A stretch of DNA of 7,680 nt from Limnohabitans sp. Rim8 (GTDB taxonomy: Bacteria; Pseudomonadota; Gammaproteobacteria; Burkholderiales; Burkholderiaceae_C): the NCBI GenBank assembly GCA_945877725.1, contig CAMDXR010000143.1, positions 1-7,680 on the forward strand, in the 5' to 3' direction. The translations under genes were made by a program, and so were the position numbers. The notes beneath the pieces were generated by a model. The model was given only the letters and a program-made list of their open reading frames with translations. It ran no database searches and was not told the origin of the DNA. This document shows positions 1 through 6,438 of the stretch, one piece after another. The number at the start of each line of letters is the position of its first letter. The stretch's first letter is position 1.

Positions 1-408
1 GCCCGAAGTTTCCACCGAAGCACCTGGCGGCACCACGCGCAGCACTTGGCCCACTTCAATCACATCGGGATTGGCCAAATTGTTCCAACGCACCAGATCA
101 CGCCATCCCTGCCCGTTGTCCAAGCCAATGCGGGTCAGGGTATCGCCGCGCTGAACCGTGTAATAACCGGGTTTTCCGGCGTTTTCGCTTCCAGGCAGTG
201 GCTTAGCAAGCTCTGCCACAGGGGCTGCGCTGACCTCGGTGCTTGCCGGACGGGAACTGGAGGCCGCGACGGCAGGGGATTTGCCAGCGACAGAACGGTC
301 CTCGACCGGTGCGGGTGCGCGTGGCGAAGAGCTGCAAGCAGTCAACAAGGCCGCGGCCAAGGTGACGGCCAGCATGGGCACAGCGGAAAAACGAAAGTAA
401 GGGGTCAT
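1..408 (-). CDS. nlpD: NlpD-like LysM lipoprotein, 3' end outside window
   Basis: This is the N-terminal 136 residues of an outer-membrane lipoprotein, open through the left edge. My reverse-strand translation starts MTPYFRFSAV and has a hydrophobic signal (about 9-24) ending in the lipobox LTAC, so Cys25 should be lipidated. A Ser/Ala/Pro-rich linker (26-80) follows. One LysM peptidoglycan-binding domain covers about 82-126, from YYTVQRGDTL through WNNLANPD to VGQVLRVV. In NlpD/EnvC-type proteins a degenerate M23 (LytM) domain follows and activates amidases during cell separation; here that part would lie off the edge and is inferred. The start is 13 nt after the pcm stop and has no clear Shine-Dalgarno, so translation may depend on coupling to pcm. 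The gene is third in surE-pcm-nlpD, the order that supports the name. It could also be another LysM/M23 lipoprotein. Confidence 0.88.
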   Translation of the reverse strand, partial: MTPYFRFSAVPMLAVTLAAALLTACSSSPRAPAPVEDRSVAGKSPAVAASSSRPASTEVSAAPVAELAKPLPGSENAGKPGYYTVQRGDTLTRIGLDNGQGWRDLVRWNNLANPDVIEVGQVLRVVPPGASVETSG

Positions 409-421
409 CGGGCTTTTAGGT

Positions 422-1237
422 TCAGGCAACGCCTGATTTTAGAGGCACAAAATGCACAGCTTCAAGAACTTGACGATCAAAGCCTTGGGCTGTTTTAAGA
501 ATCACCACCAGCGCTTGGTGACCTGCGGGCGTCACCGTGGGGGCGATCAAGCGTCCGCCCACAGCCAGTTGATCCAGCCAGCTTTGGGGCACGTTCTCGC
601 CCCCTGCCGCAGAAATAATGCCCGCATAGGGCGCGCCCTTCGGATAACCCAGCATGCCGTCGCCAAAGATCAAGTGCACGTTGTGCAGCTTAAAAGGGCG
701 TAAATGGGTTCTGGCTTTTTCGTGCAGCCCCCGCAAGCGTTCAATGCTGTAGACCTCGGTGGCGACATGACTTAAGACGGCAGCTTGGTAACCACAACCG
801 GTCCCGATCTCCAGAATTCGGCCCAACTTGCCCGGCACATCCTGACAGAGCAACTCGATCATTCGGGCCACCACATTGGGTTTGGAGATGGTTTGCCCCA
901 AACCGATGGGCAAACTGGTGTCTTCGTAGGCCTGATTGGCCAACGCAGTTTCGACAAAACAATGCCGCTCAACCCGGCCCATAGCGTCCAGAACACGGGG
1001 GTCTTTGACGCCTTGTTCGGCCAGTTTGCGCACCATGCGCGCGCGCACCGCCCCAGAATCGAGGCCCAAACCAGAAACCTGTGCACTGGCCGCCTTGGGC
1101 TGGGTTCCCGCCGGTTTCTGGACCGCCGGGGCTGTTGCGCCAGCAGGCACTTTGCGCGCCGTGGCCGTGCCCTTGCCCGCGCCCGTTCCCGCGCCCGTAT
1201 TGGACAATTTGATCGGGAAGCCGGGGCGTTGGCTCAT
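422..1237 (-). CDS. pcm: Protein-L-isoaspartate O-methyltransferase
   Basis: This enzyme transfers a methyl group from S-adenosylmethionine to L-isoaspartyl residues in age-damaged proteins, starting their repair in the cytoplasm. The protein is 271 aa from the chosen start. Visible motifs are the active-site region IGLGQTISKP (111-120, with Ser118 aligning with the catalytic Ser of the family), the SAM-binding motif I ILEIGTGCGY (141-150), YSIERLRGL (163-171) and the family-typical C-terminus EAVHFVPLKSG. An upstream in-frame ATG at 1279 would give 285 aa but lies inside surE. I prefer the ATG at 1237 because it overlaps the surE stop as ATGA, the usual sign of translational coupling, and has an AGCAGG-like ribosome site. 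Compared with the 208-aa E. coli enzyme there is an N-terminal extension of about 55-60 residues rich in Ala, Gly, Pro and Thr, probably disordered. The catalytic fold looks complete. Confidence 0.95.
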   Translation of the reverse strand: MSQRPGFPIKLSNTGAGTGAGKGTATARKVPAGATAPAVQKPAGTQPKAASAQVSGLGLDSGAVRARMVRKLAEQGVKDPRVLDAMGRVERHCFVETALANQAYEDTSLPIGLGQTISKPNVVARMIELLCQDVPGKLGRILEIGTGCGYQAAVLSHVATEVYSIERLRGLHEKARTHLRPFKLHNVHLIFGDGMLGYPKGAPYAGIISAAGGENVPQSWLDQLAVGGRLIAPTVTPAGHQALVVILKTAQGFDRQVLEAVHFVPLKSGVA

Positions 1238-2004
1238 GCGGGGGCCTGCTGAGACAAACGGGCCAATGTTTGATCCCAATGCCTGAGTTGGTCGTGCTCG
1301 GTCAGGTCGACCTTGAGGGGGGTCACCACCATATGCCCCAAACCAGCGGCATGAAAATCTGTGCCCTCGCTGTCGTCCATGGCGGCCCCGGCATTGCCAA
1401 TCCAGTACATGGTCTGGCCTCGGGGGTCAACTTGCGTGATCACGGGTTCAGCGGCATGGCGGCGTCCCAGGCGACACAGTTTGGCGGACTTGATTTGGTC
1501 CAAGGGCAAATTAGGCACGTTGATGTTCAGCAACCATGGACGTGTCAGCAAGGTGTTTTCGGCCTGCATTTGCAACACCAGTTCTTTGACCTTGGCCGCT
1601 GCAGCGTCCAGGTGTGCCCAGCCTTTTTCCATTTGAGAGACGGCCATGGCGGGAATTCCAAACAAATAGCCTTCCATGGCCGCACCCACCGTGCCCGAAT
1701 AAAGGGTGTCGTCGCCCATGTTGGCCCCGTTGTTGATGCCGGAAATCACCAAGTCTGGCCGATAACCCAACAAACCCGTCAGGGCAATGTGCACACAGTC
1801 GGCAGGGGTGCCATTGACATATCTGAAGCCATTGTCGGCACGGTTCACATACAAGGGCGTGTGCAGCGTTAAAGCGTTGGATTTGGCGCTGTTGTTGTGC
1901 TCGGGGGCCACCACTTCCACATCGGCAATGCTTTTGAGGGCCTCAAACAAGGCCACAATGCCTTCTGCCCGGAAACCATCGTCGTTGGAAATAAGAATTT
2001 TCAT
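1234..2004 (-). CDS. surE: 5'/3'-nucleotidase SurE
   Basis: SurE is a metal-dependent cytoplasmic phosphatase that removes phosphate from nucleoside 5'- and 3'-monophosphates and is linked to stationary-phase survival. The 256-aa length matches the family (E. coli 253 aa). The metal-binding set is present: Asp8-Asp9 in MKILISNDDG, Ser39 in PEHNNSAKSN, and Asn91 in SGINNGANMGDDT, followed by the conserved LYSGTVGAAMEG. The start is fixed by the invariant MKILxxNDDG N-terminus; only a weak GGGTA-like ribosome site precedes it. It is first in the leftward operon, and its stop overlaps the pcm start by 4 nt. The upstream region is shared with the divergent oxidoreductase gene. Nothing appears damaged. 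Confidence 0.97.
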   Translation of the reverse strand: MKILISNDDGFRAEGIVALFEALKSIADVEVVAPEHNNSAKSNALTLHTPLYVNRADNGFRYVNGTPADCVHIALTGLLGYRPDLVISGINNGANMGDDTLYSGTVGAAMEGYLFGIPAMAVSQMEKGWAHLDAAAAKVKELVLQMQAENTLLTRPWLLNINVPNLPLDQIKSAKLCRLGRRHAAEPVITQVDPRGQTMYWIGNAGAAMDDSEGTDFHAAGLGHMVVTPLKVDLTEHDQLRHWDQTLARLSQQAPA

Positions 2005-2027
2005 GCTGTACCCGTTTTAATAGGCTG

Positions 2028-2033
2028 ATTGTA
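2028..2033 (-). promoter_or_regulatory. Possible -10 element of the surE operon
   Basis: The reverse strand reads TACAAT (5 of 6 to TATAAT) 24 nt before the surE start. I find no good -35 hexamer at 16-18 bp, so this is only a candidate. It is the best TA-rich element in the region upstream of surE. Confidence 0.3.
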
Positions 2034-2092
2034 GGTTGCCGCCCTGACGACAAAAGACATTTGAACCCAACAAAATTGGTCGCTGTGGGGAC

Positions 2093-2121
2093 ATGACGGG
2101 TCACATCAGACTGCCTAAGAT
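2093..2121 (+). promoter_or_regulatory. Possible sigma70 promoter for the oxidoreductase gene
   Basis: ATGACG (2093-2098, 4 of 6 to TTGACA) and TAAGAT (2116-2121, 4 of 6 to TATAAT) are separated by 17 bp, placing a start site near 2128, about 33 nt before the gene. The match is moderate and could be chance. The first copy of a direct repeat, ACATGACG (2091-2098), overlaps the -35; a second copy lies at 2132-2139. Confidence 0.33.
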
Positions 2122-2160
2122 GCAGGCCATCACATGACGCACACCTCAAGGAGAAACTGA

Positions 2161-3138
2161 ATGCACGCTTGGCTTTGCGAGAACCCCACAGGGGTCGAAG
2201 CGCTGACTTGGAAAGAACTGCCCACGCCCACCCCTGGGCCCGGTCAAGTGTTGATCAAAATTCAAGCCGCCAGCCTGAACTTCCCCGATCTGCTGATTGT
2301 TCAAAACAAATACCAGATGAAGCCGGAATTGCCTTTTGTGCCTGGCTCCGAGTTTGCAGGGGTGGTGCAAGCCCTTGGCGAAGGGGTCAACCACCTCAAG
2401 CCCGGCCAAGCCGTGGCCTGCCTCACCGGAACCGGTGGGTTTGGCACCCATGCCCTTGCACCAGCCAAGCTGTGCCTGCCTTTGCCCGAGGGGTTCTCGA
2501 CGGTGGATGGCGCAGCTTTCATCATGACTTATGCCACCTCGCACCACGCTTTGCTGGACCGTGCAGCCCTGAAAGCCGGGGAAACCGTGCTGGTTTTGGG
2601 CGCAGCAGGCGGGGTGGGCACAGCGGCCATACAGATCGCCAAAGCTGCCGGAGCTAAGGTGATTGCGGCCGCTTCGACCGATGAAAAGTGCGCACTCTGC
2701 TCCACTTTGGGGGCCGACGCCACGATCAACTACAGCCGTGAAAATTTGCGTGAGGCCCTTAAAACACTCACCGACAACAAGGGCCCCGATGTCATTTATG
2801 ACCCTGTCGGCGGCGATTTGGCAGAACCTGCTTTCCGCTCCATTGCCTGGCGCGGTCGCTACTTGGTGGTGGGCTTTGCGGGGGGGCCGATCCCTGCCCT
2901 GCCCCTGAACCTGATGTTGCTCAAGGGCGCTTCACTGGTGGGCGTCTTCTGGGGCGATTACGTAAAACGCGAACCCCAAGCCAACGCAGCCACGATGGCA
3001 GCGCTGGTCAAGTGGTATGCCGAGGGCAAAATCAAACCCGTGATTGACCGCAGCTTGCCCATGCCCGACTTGAAGTCGGCTTACGCCTTGATGGGTTCAC
3101 GCAGCGTGATGGGTAAACTGGTCATGGTGAACGAATGA
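2161..3138 (+). CDS. Zinc-free MDR-family NADPH:quinone oxidoreductase
   Basis: The 325-aa protein has the full architecture of the quinone-oxidoreductase branch of the medium-chain dehydrogenase/reductase superfamily. An N-terminal GroES-like substrate domain (about 1-130) contains ASLNFPDLL and the family stretch LPFVPGSEFAGVV (57-69). A Rossmann NADPH-binding domain follows, with VLVLGAAGGVGTAAIQIA (143-160). Later landmarks are GADATINY and YDPVGGD, and the C-terminal MGSRSVMGKLV is also family-typical. Zinc-ligand cysteines of the alcohol dehydrogenase type are absent, which fits reduction of quinones or enoyl/enone compounds with NADPH rather than alcohol oxidation. The exact substrate cannot be read from the sequence. 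A strong AAGGAGA site (2148-2154) lies 6 nt before the ATG. The gene appears monocistronic, divergent from surE and ended by the terminator at 3174-3204. Confidence 0.92.
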   Translation: MHAWLCENPTGVEALTWKELPTPTPGPGQVLIKIQAASLNFPDLLIVQNKYQMKPELPFVPGSEFAGVVQALGEGVNHLKPGQAVACLTGTGGFGTHALAPAKLCLPLPEGFSTVDGAAFIMTYATSHHALLDRAALKAGETVLVLGAAGGVGTAAIQIAKAAGAKVIAAASTDEKCALCSTLGADATINYSRENLREALKTLTDNKGPDVIYDPVGGDLAEPAFRSIAWRGRYLVVGFAGGPIPALPLNLMLLKGASLVGVFWGDYVKREPQANAATMAALVKWYAEGKIKPVIDRSLPMPDLKSAYALMGSRSVMGKLVMVNE

Positions 3139-3173
3139 CGCTTCTGTGCTCGGCTTGACCGGGACCTGATACC

Positions 3174-3204
3174 AAAAAAAGAGGCCCGTGGAGGCCTCTT
3201 TTTT
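3174..3204. terminator. Bidirectional intrinsic terminator
   Basis: GAGGCC (3181-3186) and GGCCTC (3193-3198) form a perfect 6-bp stem with a 6-nt loop, flanked by seven A on the left (3174-3180) and six T on the right (3199-3204). Each strand therefore reads as a GC-rich hairpin followed by a U-tract. It lies between the convergent oxidoreductase and clpA genes, so it can end both transcripts. Confidence 0.92.
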
Positions 3205-3225
3205 ATGTGCGCAACATAGCGGATA

Positions 3226-3239
3226 GCGGCATAAGCCGC
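3226..3239. repeat. Small hairpin just downstream of clpA
   Basis: GCGGC (3226-3230) and GCCGC (3235-3239) pair around an ATAA loop, 8 nt past the clpA stop on the reverse strand. It has no T-run of its own. It may protect the clpA mRNA 3' end or simply be chance in GC-rich DNA. Confidence 0.35.
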
Positions 3240-3246
3240 CCCAAAG

Positions 3247-5586
3247 TCAGTTGGCCGTGGCCTCTTCAGGCTCGGTGGGCTCGGAGCGGGAAGTGCGGCT
3301 TTCCTTCTTCGGGTTGGGCGTGATGTCCAGCAACACCTCGTCTTTGTCGTCGATGTCCACTGTCAAACGGCCGCCATCGATCAATCTGCCGAACAACAAC
3401 TCGTCGGCCAAAGCCTTGCGGATCGTGTCCTGAATCAGACGCTGCATGGGGCGAGCGCCCATGAGGGGATCGAAACCTTTTTTGCCCAAAAACTTGCGCA
3501 AAGCGTCGGTGAAGGTGACTTCGACCTTCTTCTCGGCCAGCTGGGTTTCGAGTTGCAGCAAGAACTTGTCGACCACGCGCAGGATGATTTGGGCATCCAG
3601 CGGCTTGAAGCTGACCATGGCATCGAGGCGGTTGCGGAACTCGGGCGTGAAGAGGCGTTTGATGTCGCCCATTTCGTCGCCAGCCTGACGCGGGTTGGTG
3701 AACCCGATGGTGGCCTTGTTCATGGTCTCGGCACCCGCATTGGTCGTCATGATGATGATGACGTTGCGGAAATCGGCCTTGCGCCCGTTGTTGTCTGTCA
3801 GGGTGCCATGGTCCATGACCTGCAACAACACGTTGAAGATGTCCGGATGGGCTTTTTCGATCTCATCGAGCAGCAGTACGCAGTGTGGCTTTTTGGTCAC
3901 GGCCTCGGTCAGCAAGCCGCCTTGGTCAAAACCCACATAACCCGGAGGCGCACCAATCAGGCGACTCACGGCGTGTCGCTCCATGTACTCGGACATGTCA
4001 AAGCGGATGAGCTCAATGCCCAAAATATAGGCCAGCTGTTTGGCGGCTTCGGTTTTGCCAACGCCTGTGGGGCCACTGAACAAGAAGGAGCCAATCGGCT
4101 TGTCGGTCTTGCCCAGGCCCGAGCGGGCCATTTTGACGGCCGAGGCCAACACTTCCAGGGCTTTGTCCTGACCAAACACCACAGACTTCAGATCGCGCTC
4201 TATGGTCTGCAGTTTGCTGCGATCGTCGTTGGACACATTGGCCGGCGGAATGCGGGCAATTTTGGCCACGATGTCTTCGATTTCGGCCTTGCCGATGGTC
4301 TTTTTGCGCTTAGAAGCCACCATGATCCGCTGGGCAGCGCCGGCCTCATCAATCACGTCGATCGCCTTGTCGGGCAATTGGCGGTCGTTGATGAACTTGG
4401 CCGACAACTCTGCAGCAGCCTGCAAGGCGGCAACCGTGTATTTGACGCTGTGGTGGTCTTCAAATCGGCTCTTGAGGCCTTTCAGGATGTCCACTGTTTC
4501 AGCCACGGTCGGCTCCACCACGTCCACCTTCTGGAAACGGCGGCTGAGCGCAGCGTCTTTTTCGAAAATGCCCCGGTACTCGGTGAAAGTGGTCGCGCCA
4601 ATGCACTTGAGTTGACCACTCGACAAAGCCGGTTTGAGCAGGTTAGACGCGTCCAGCGTGCCGCCAGAGGCCGCCCCCGCACCGATCAGGGTGTGGATTT
4701 CGTCAATGAACAAAATGGCATTGGGCTTGTCTTTGAGCGACTTGAGAACACCCTTCAGGCGTTGCTCAAAATCGCCCCGGTACTTGGTTCCCGCCAACAA
4801 AGCGCCCATGTCCAGCGAATAAACATTGGCCTGCGCCAGAATTTCGGGCACGGTACCCTGCGTGATGCGCCAGGCCAAACCCTCGGCAATGGCGGTTTTG
4901 CCCACGCCGGCTTCACCCACCAGCAGCGGGTTGTTTTTGCGGCGACGGCACAGGATCTGAATGGTTCGCTCCACTTCGTACTCGCGGCCGATAAGCGGAT
5001 CGATCTTGCCCTCTTTGGCGGCTTGGTTCAGGTTGTTGGTGAACTGCTCGAGTGGCGACGCTTTTTCGTTGCGTTCACCGCCACCACCACCCTCTTCGCC
5101 TTCGTTGCTGGCGGGGTTTTCGGCAGATTTGGTGGCCTCTGGCGGGTCGCTCTTGCGAATGCCGTGGGCAATGAAATTCACCACATCGAGGCGCGTGATG
5201 CCTTGCTGGTGCAAGTAATACACCGCGTGTGAGTCTTTTTCGCCAAAAATCGCCACCAGAACATTGGCCCCGGTGACTTCTTTTTTGCCACTGCCTGTGG
5301 ATTGCACATGCATGATGGCGCGCTGTATGACACGCTGAAAACCCAAGGTGGGCTGGGTGTCCACCTCTTCGGCCCCGGCAACCTGCGGGGTGTTGTCCTT
5401 GATGAAATTGCTCAAGGCTTTGCGCAAATCATCCATGTTGGCGGCACAGGCACGCAGGACTTCTGCGGCGCTGGGGTTGTCCAACAGGGCCAACAGCAAG
5501 TGCTCAACCGTGATGAATTCATGGCGTTGCTGCCGGGCCTCAACAAAGGCCATGTGCAAGCTGACTTCCAATTCTTGGGCAATCAT
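3247..5586 (-). CDS. clpA: ATP-dependent Clp protease ATP-binding subunit ClpA
   Basis: ClpA is a hexameric AAA+ unfoldase that threads substrates into the ClpP peptidase chamber, alone or with the adaptor ClpS. The 779-aa protein (E. coli 758) has all parts. A double Clp_N domain covers about 1-145 and a Gly/Glu-rich linker about 150-178. AAA1 has Walker A GEAGVGKT (224-231), Walker B ILFIDE (291-296) and an arginine-finger region LSRRFQ. AAA2 has Walker A GPTGVGKT (505-512), Walker B LLLDE (571-575) and FRNRLD. The tripeptide IGF (627-629) sits where the ClpP-docking loop is found, marking a ClpP partner rather than a ClpB-type disaggregase; the long ClpB middle coiled coil is absent. The start has AAGGAAA 4 nt upstream. 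The gene lies 57 nt after clpS in one operon. ClpP is not in the window. The C-terminal tail is charged and Ser/Thr/Glu-rich. Confidence 0.97.
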   Translation of the reverse strand: MIAQELEVSLHMAFVEARQQRHEFITVEHLLLALLDNPSAAEVLRACAANMDDLRKALSNFIKDNTPQVAGAEEVDTQPTLGFQRVIQRAIMHVQSTGSGKKEVTGANVLVAIFGEKDSHAVYYLHQQGITRLDVVNFIAHGIRKSDPPEATKSAENPASNEGEEGGGGGERNEKASPLEQFTNNLNQAAKEGKIDPLIGREYEVERTIQILCRRRKNNPLLVGEAGVGKTAIAEGLAWRITQGTVPEILAQANVYSLDMGALLAGTKYRGDFEQRLKGVLKSLKDKPNAILFIDEIHTLIGAGAASGGTLDASNLLKPALSSGQLKCIGATTFTEYRGIFEKDAALSRRFQKVDVVEPTVAETVDILKGLKSRFEDHHSVKYTVAALQAAAELSAKFINDRQLPDKAIDVIDEAGAAQRIMVASKRKKTIGKAEIEDIVAKIARIPPANVSNDDRSKLQTIERDLKSVVFGQDKALEVLASAVKMARSGLGKTDKPIGSFLFSGPTGVGKTEAAKQLAYILGIELIRFDMSEYMERHAVSRLIGAPPGYVGFDQGGLLTEAVTKKPHCVLLLDEIEKAHPDIFNVLLQVMDHGTLTDNNGRKADFRNVIIIMTTNAGAETMNKATIGFTNPRQAGDEMGDIKRLFTPEFRNRLDAMVSFKPLDAQIILRVVDKFLLQLETQLAEKKVEVTFTDALRKFLGKKGFDPLMGARPMQRLIQDTIRKALADELLFGRLIDGGRLTVDIDDKDEVLLDITPNPKKESRTSRSEPTEPEEATAN

Positions 5587-5625
5587 GTGATTTCCTTTTT
5601 GCCTTGCTGATAAAGATAGAGATGA

Positions 5626-5645
5626 AGTGGGGGATTAAACCCACT
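5626..5645 (-). repeat. Hairpin at the clpS stop, before clpA
   Basis: AGTGGG (5626-5631) and CCCACT (5640-5645) form a perfect 6-bp stem with an 8-nt A/T-rich loop. One arm overlaps the clpS stop codon (5644-5646), and the other ends about 40 nt before clpA. No U-tract follows on the transcribed strand, so it is not a typical terminator. It could tune clpA relative to clpS through processing, pausing or stability. Confidence 0.5.
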
Positions 5646-6003
5646 ATTCAATAGGTTCACTGACACATTGCAGTGGATGACCGGCCTGTTTGGCCGCATC
5701 CAGCACTTGGTCCACCTTGGTGGCCGCCACATCGCGGGAGTAAACCCCGCAGATGCCTTTGCCATCGAGATGGATCTTGAGCATGATTTGGGTCGCTGCT
5801 TCGCGGTCTTTGCTGAAAAATTCCTGAATCACCATCACCACGAACTCCATGGGCGTGTAGTCATCGTTCAGCATCGCCACCTGATACATCTGGGGCGGTT
5901 CAATTTTCTGTGCGCGGCGTTCCAGCACCACCGATTCGCCACCATCGGGCGCTCGGGGGGACACGGTCGGCAGCGTGGGAATTGCGGGTTTTTTCGTTGC
6001 CAT
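5644..6003 (-). CDS. clpS: ATP-dependent Clp protease adaptor ClpS
   Basis: ClpS recognises N-degron substrates with a bulky hydrophobic N-terminal residue and delivers them to the ClpA N-domain. The protein is 119 aa (E. coli 106). A flexible N-terminal arm of about 38 residues precedes the core. The core begins MYQVAMLNDDYTPMEFVV (39-56) and contains the N-end pocket residues Asn46, Asp47, Asp48 and Met53, with His78 in KIHLDGKG. GICGVYSRDVA follows, and the C-terminus HPLQCVSEP matches the family. It is first in a leftward operon with clpA and divergent from the cspD-like gene. No Shine-Dalgarno is seen before the ATG, but a TATAGAAT element lies 7-14 nt upstream of it, so the mRNA may be leaderless or nearly so. 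The pocket is intact and function is well supported. Confidence 0.97.
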   Translation of the reverse strand: MATKKPAIPTLPTVSPRAPDGGESVVLERRAQKIEPPQMYQVAMLNDDYTPMEFVVMVIQEFFSKDREAATQIMLKIHLDGKGICGVYSRDVAATKVDQVLDAAKQAGHPLQCVSEPIE

Positions 6004-6009
6004 TATTTC

Positions 6010-6017
6010 ATTCTATA
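6010..6017 (-). promoter_or_regulatory. Possible -10 element directly before clpS
   Basis: The reverse strand reads TATAGAAT here, containing TATAGA and TAGAAT (each close to TATAAT). Transcription from it would begin within about 0-3 nt of the clpS ATG. The -35 match at 17 bp is poor (TCCGCA, 3 of 6), so support is limited to the -10 and the lack of a ribosome site. Confidence 0.35.
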
Positions 6018-6101
6018 GACGGTTTGGCCCATCTTGCGGAGGCCTGTCACAAAAGTCTTAAATGGCGAGGTAAAAAGTCAAGCATCGGGGAAAACCGCAC
6101 A

Positions 6102-6134
6102 TTGACAAAACTGATAAGTACGTATCAAACTTAT
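6102..6134 (+). promoter_or_regulatory. cspD-like gene promoter region with inverted repeat
   Basis: A perfect TTGACA lies at 6102-6107. Possible -10 elements are TATCAA (6123-6128, 15-bp spacer, 4 of 6) or an A/T-rich element overlapping it. Within and after the spacer, ATAAGT (6114-6119) and ACTTAT (6129-6134) form a 6-bp inverted repeat with a 9-nt gap, positioned like an operator. The leader to the ATG would be short, unlike the long cspA leader of E. coli. The -35 is strong; the -10 and the operator idea are tentative. Confidence 0.5.
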
Positions 6135-6153
6135 AAAAAACCGGAGACATCGC

Positions 6154-6417
6154 ATGCCCACTGGTAAAGTCAAATGGTTTAACGACGCCAAGGGTTTTGG
6201 GTTTATCGAGCCCGATGGGGGCGGCCCTGACGCTTTTGCCCACTTTTCCGCCATTCAATCCGAGGGCTTCAAAAGCCTGAAAGAAGGCGCGAGGGTCACT
6301 TTTGATCTCACCCAAGGCAATAAAGGCCTGATGGCGGCCAACATACGGGCCGAAAACGGGCTTTCCACACCCGAATCTGCCTCCGAACAGCTGAATTCTC
6401 AGCCTCCCCATGAATAA
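6154..6417 (+). CDS. cspD: CspD-like cold-shock-domain protein with C-terminal tail
   Basis: This 87-aa protein has one cold-shock (OB-fold) domain that should bind single-stranded DNA or RNA. RNP1 is KGFGFI (13-18) and RNP2 is DAFAHF (26-31). The aromatic surface residues Trp8, Phe15, Phe17, Phe28 and Phe31 are present. The domain ends near residue 66; a Ser/Pro/Glu-rich tail of about 20 residues follows, making it longer than typical 67-70 aa Csp proteins. The GGG-x-D-x-FAH stretch, the extra tail and the position divergent from clpSA all resemble E. coli CspD (74 aa), a stationary-phase replication inhibitor, more than CspA. However, FAHF also occurs in ordinary betaproteobacterial Csp proteins, so the D assignment is mainly positional. 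GGAG at 6143-6146 supports the start. Confidence 0.9.
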   Translation: MPTGKVKWFNDAKGFGFIEPDGGGPDAFAHFSAIQSEGFKSLKEGARVTFDLTQGNKGLMAANIRAENGLSTPESASEQLNSQPPHE

Positions 6418-6438
6418 ACTCGGCCTTTACGGCGGGTC

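Noticed and set aside
46..498. 150-codon plus-strand frame at the left edge
   Set aside because: The opposite strand encodes a lipoprotein with lipobox and LysM domain that accounts for the sequence.
785..1252. 155-codon plus-strand frame opposite pcm, and other frames at 936-1286 and 1270-1872
   Set aside because: All are antisense to the well-supported pcm and surE genes, with low-complexity Arg/Ala/His-rich products and no recognisable family.
1238..1279. Longer pcm start at 1279
   Set aside because: It would overlap surE by 46 nt. The ATG at 1237 forms the classic ATGA overlap and is the more likely start.
3553..5232. 559-codon open frame on the plus strand
   Set aside because: It lies wholly antisense to clpA, whose domains are intact on the other strand. 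The translation is His/Gln/Val-rich without domains and has no ribosome site. It is a codon-bias shadow of a GC-rich gene.
6059..6086. Heat-shock sigma32-like promoter before clpS (CTTGAC and CGCCATTTA on the minus strand)
   Set aside because: The two boxes resemble the consensus, but the 9-nt gap between them is much shorter than sigma32 promoters use.
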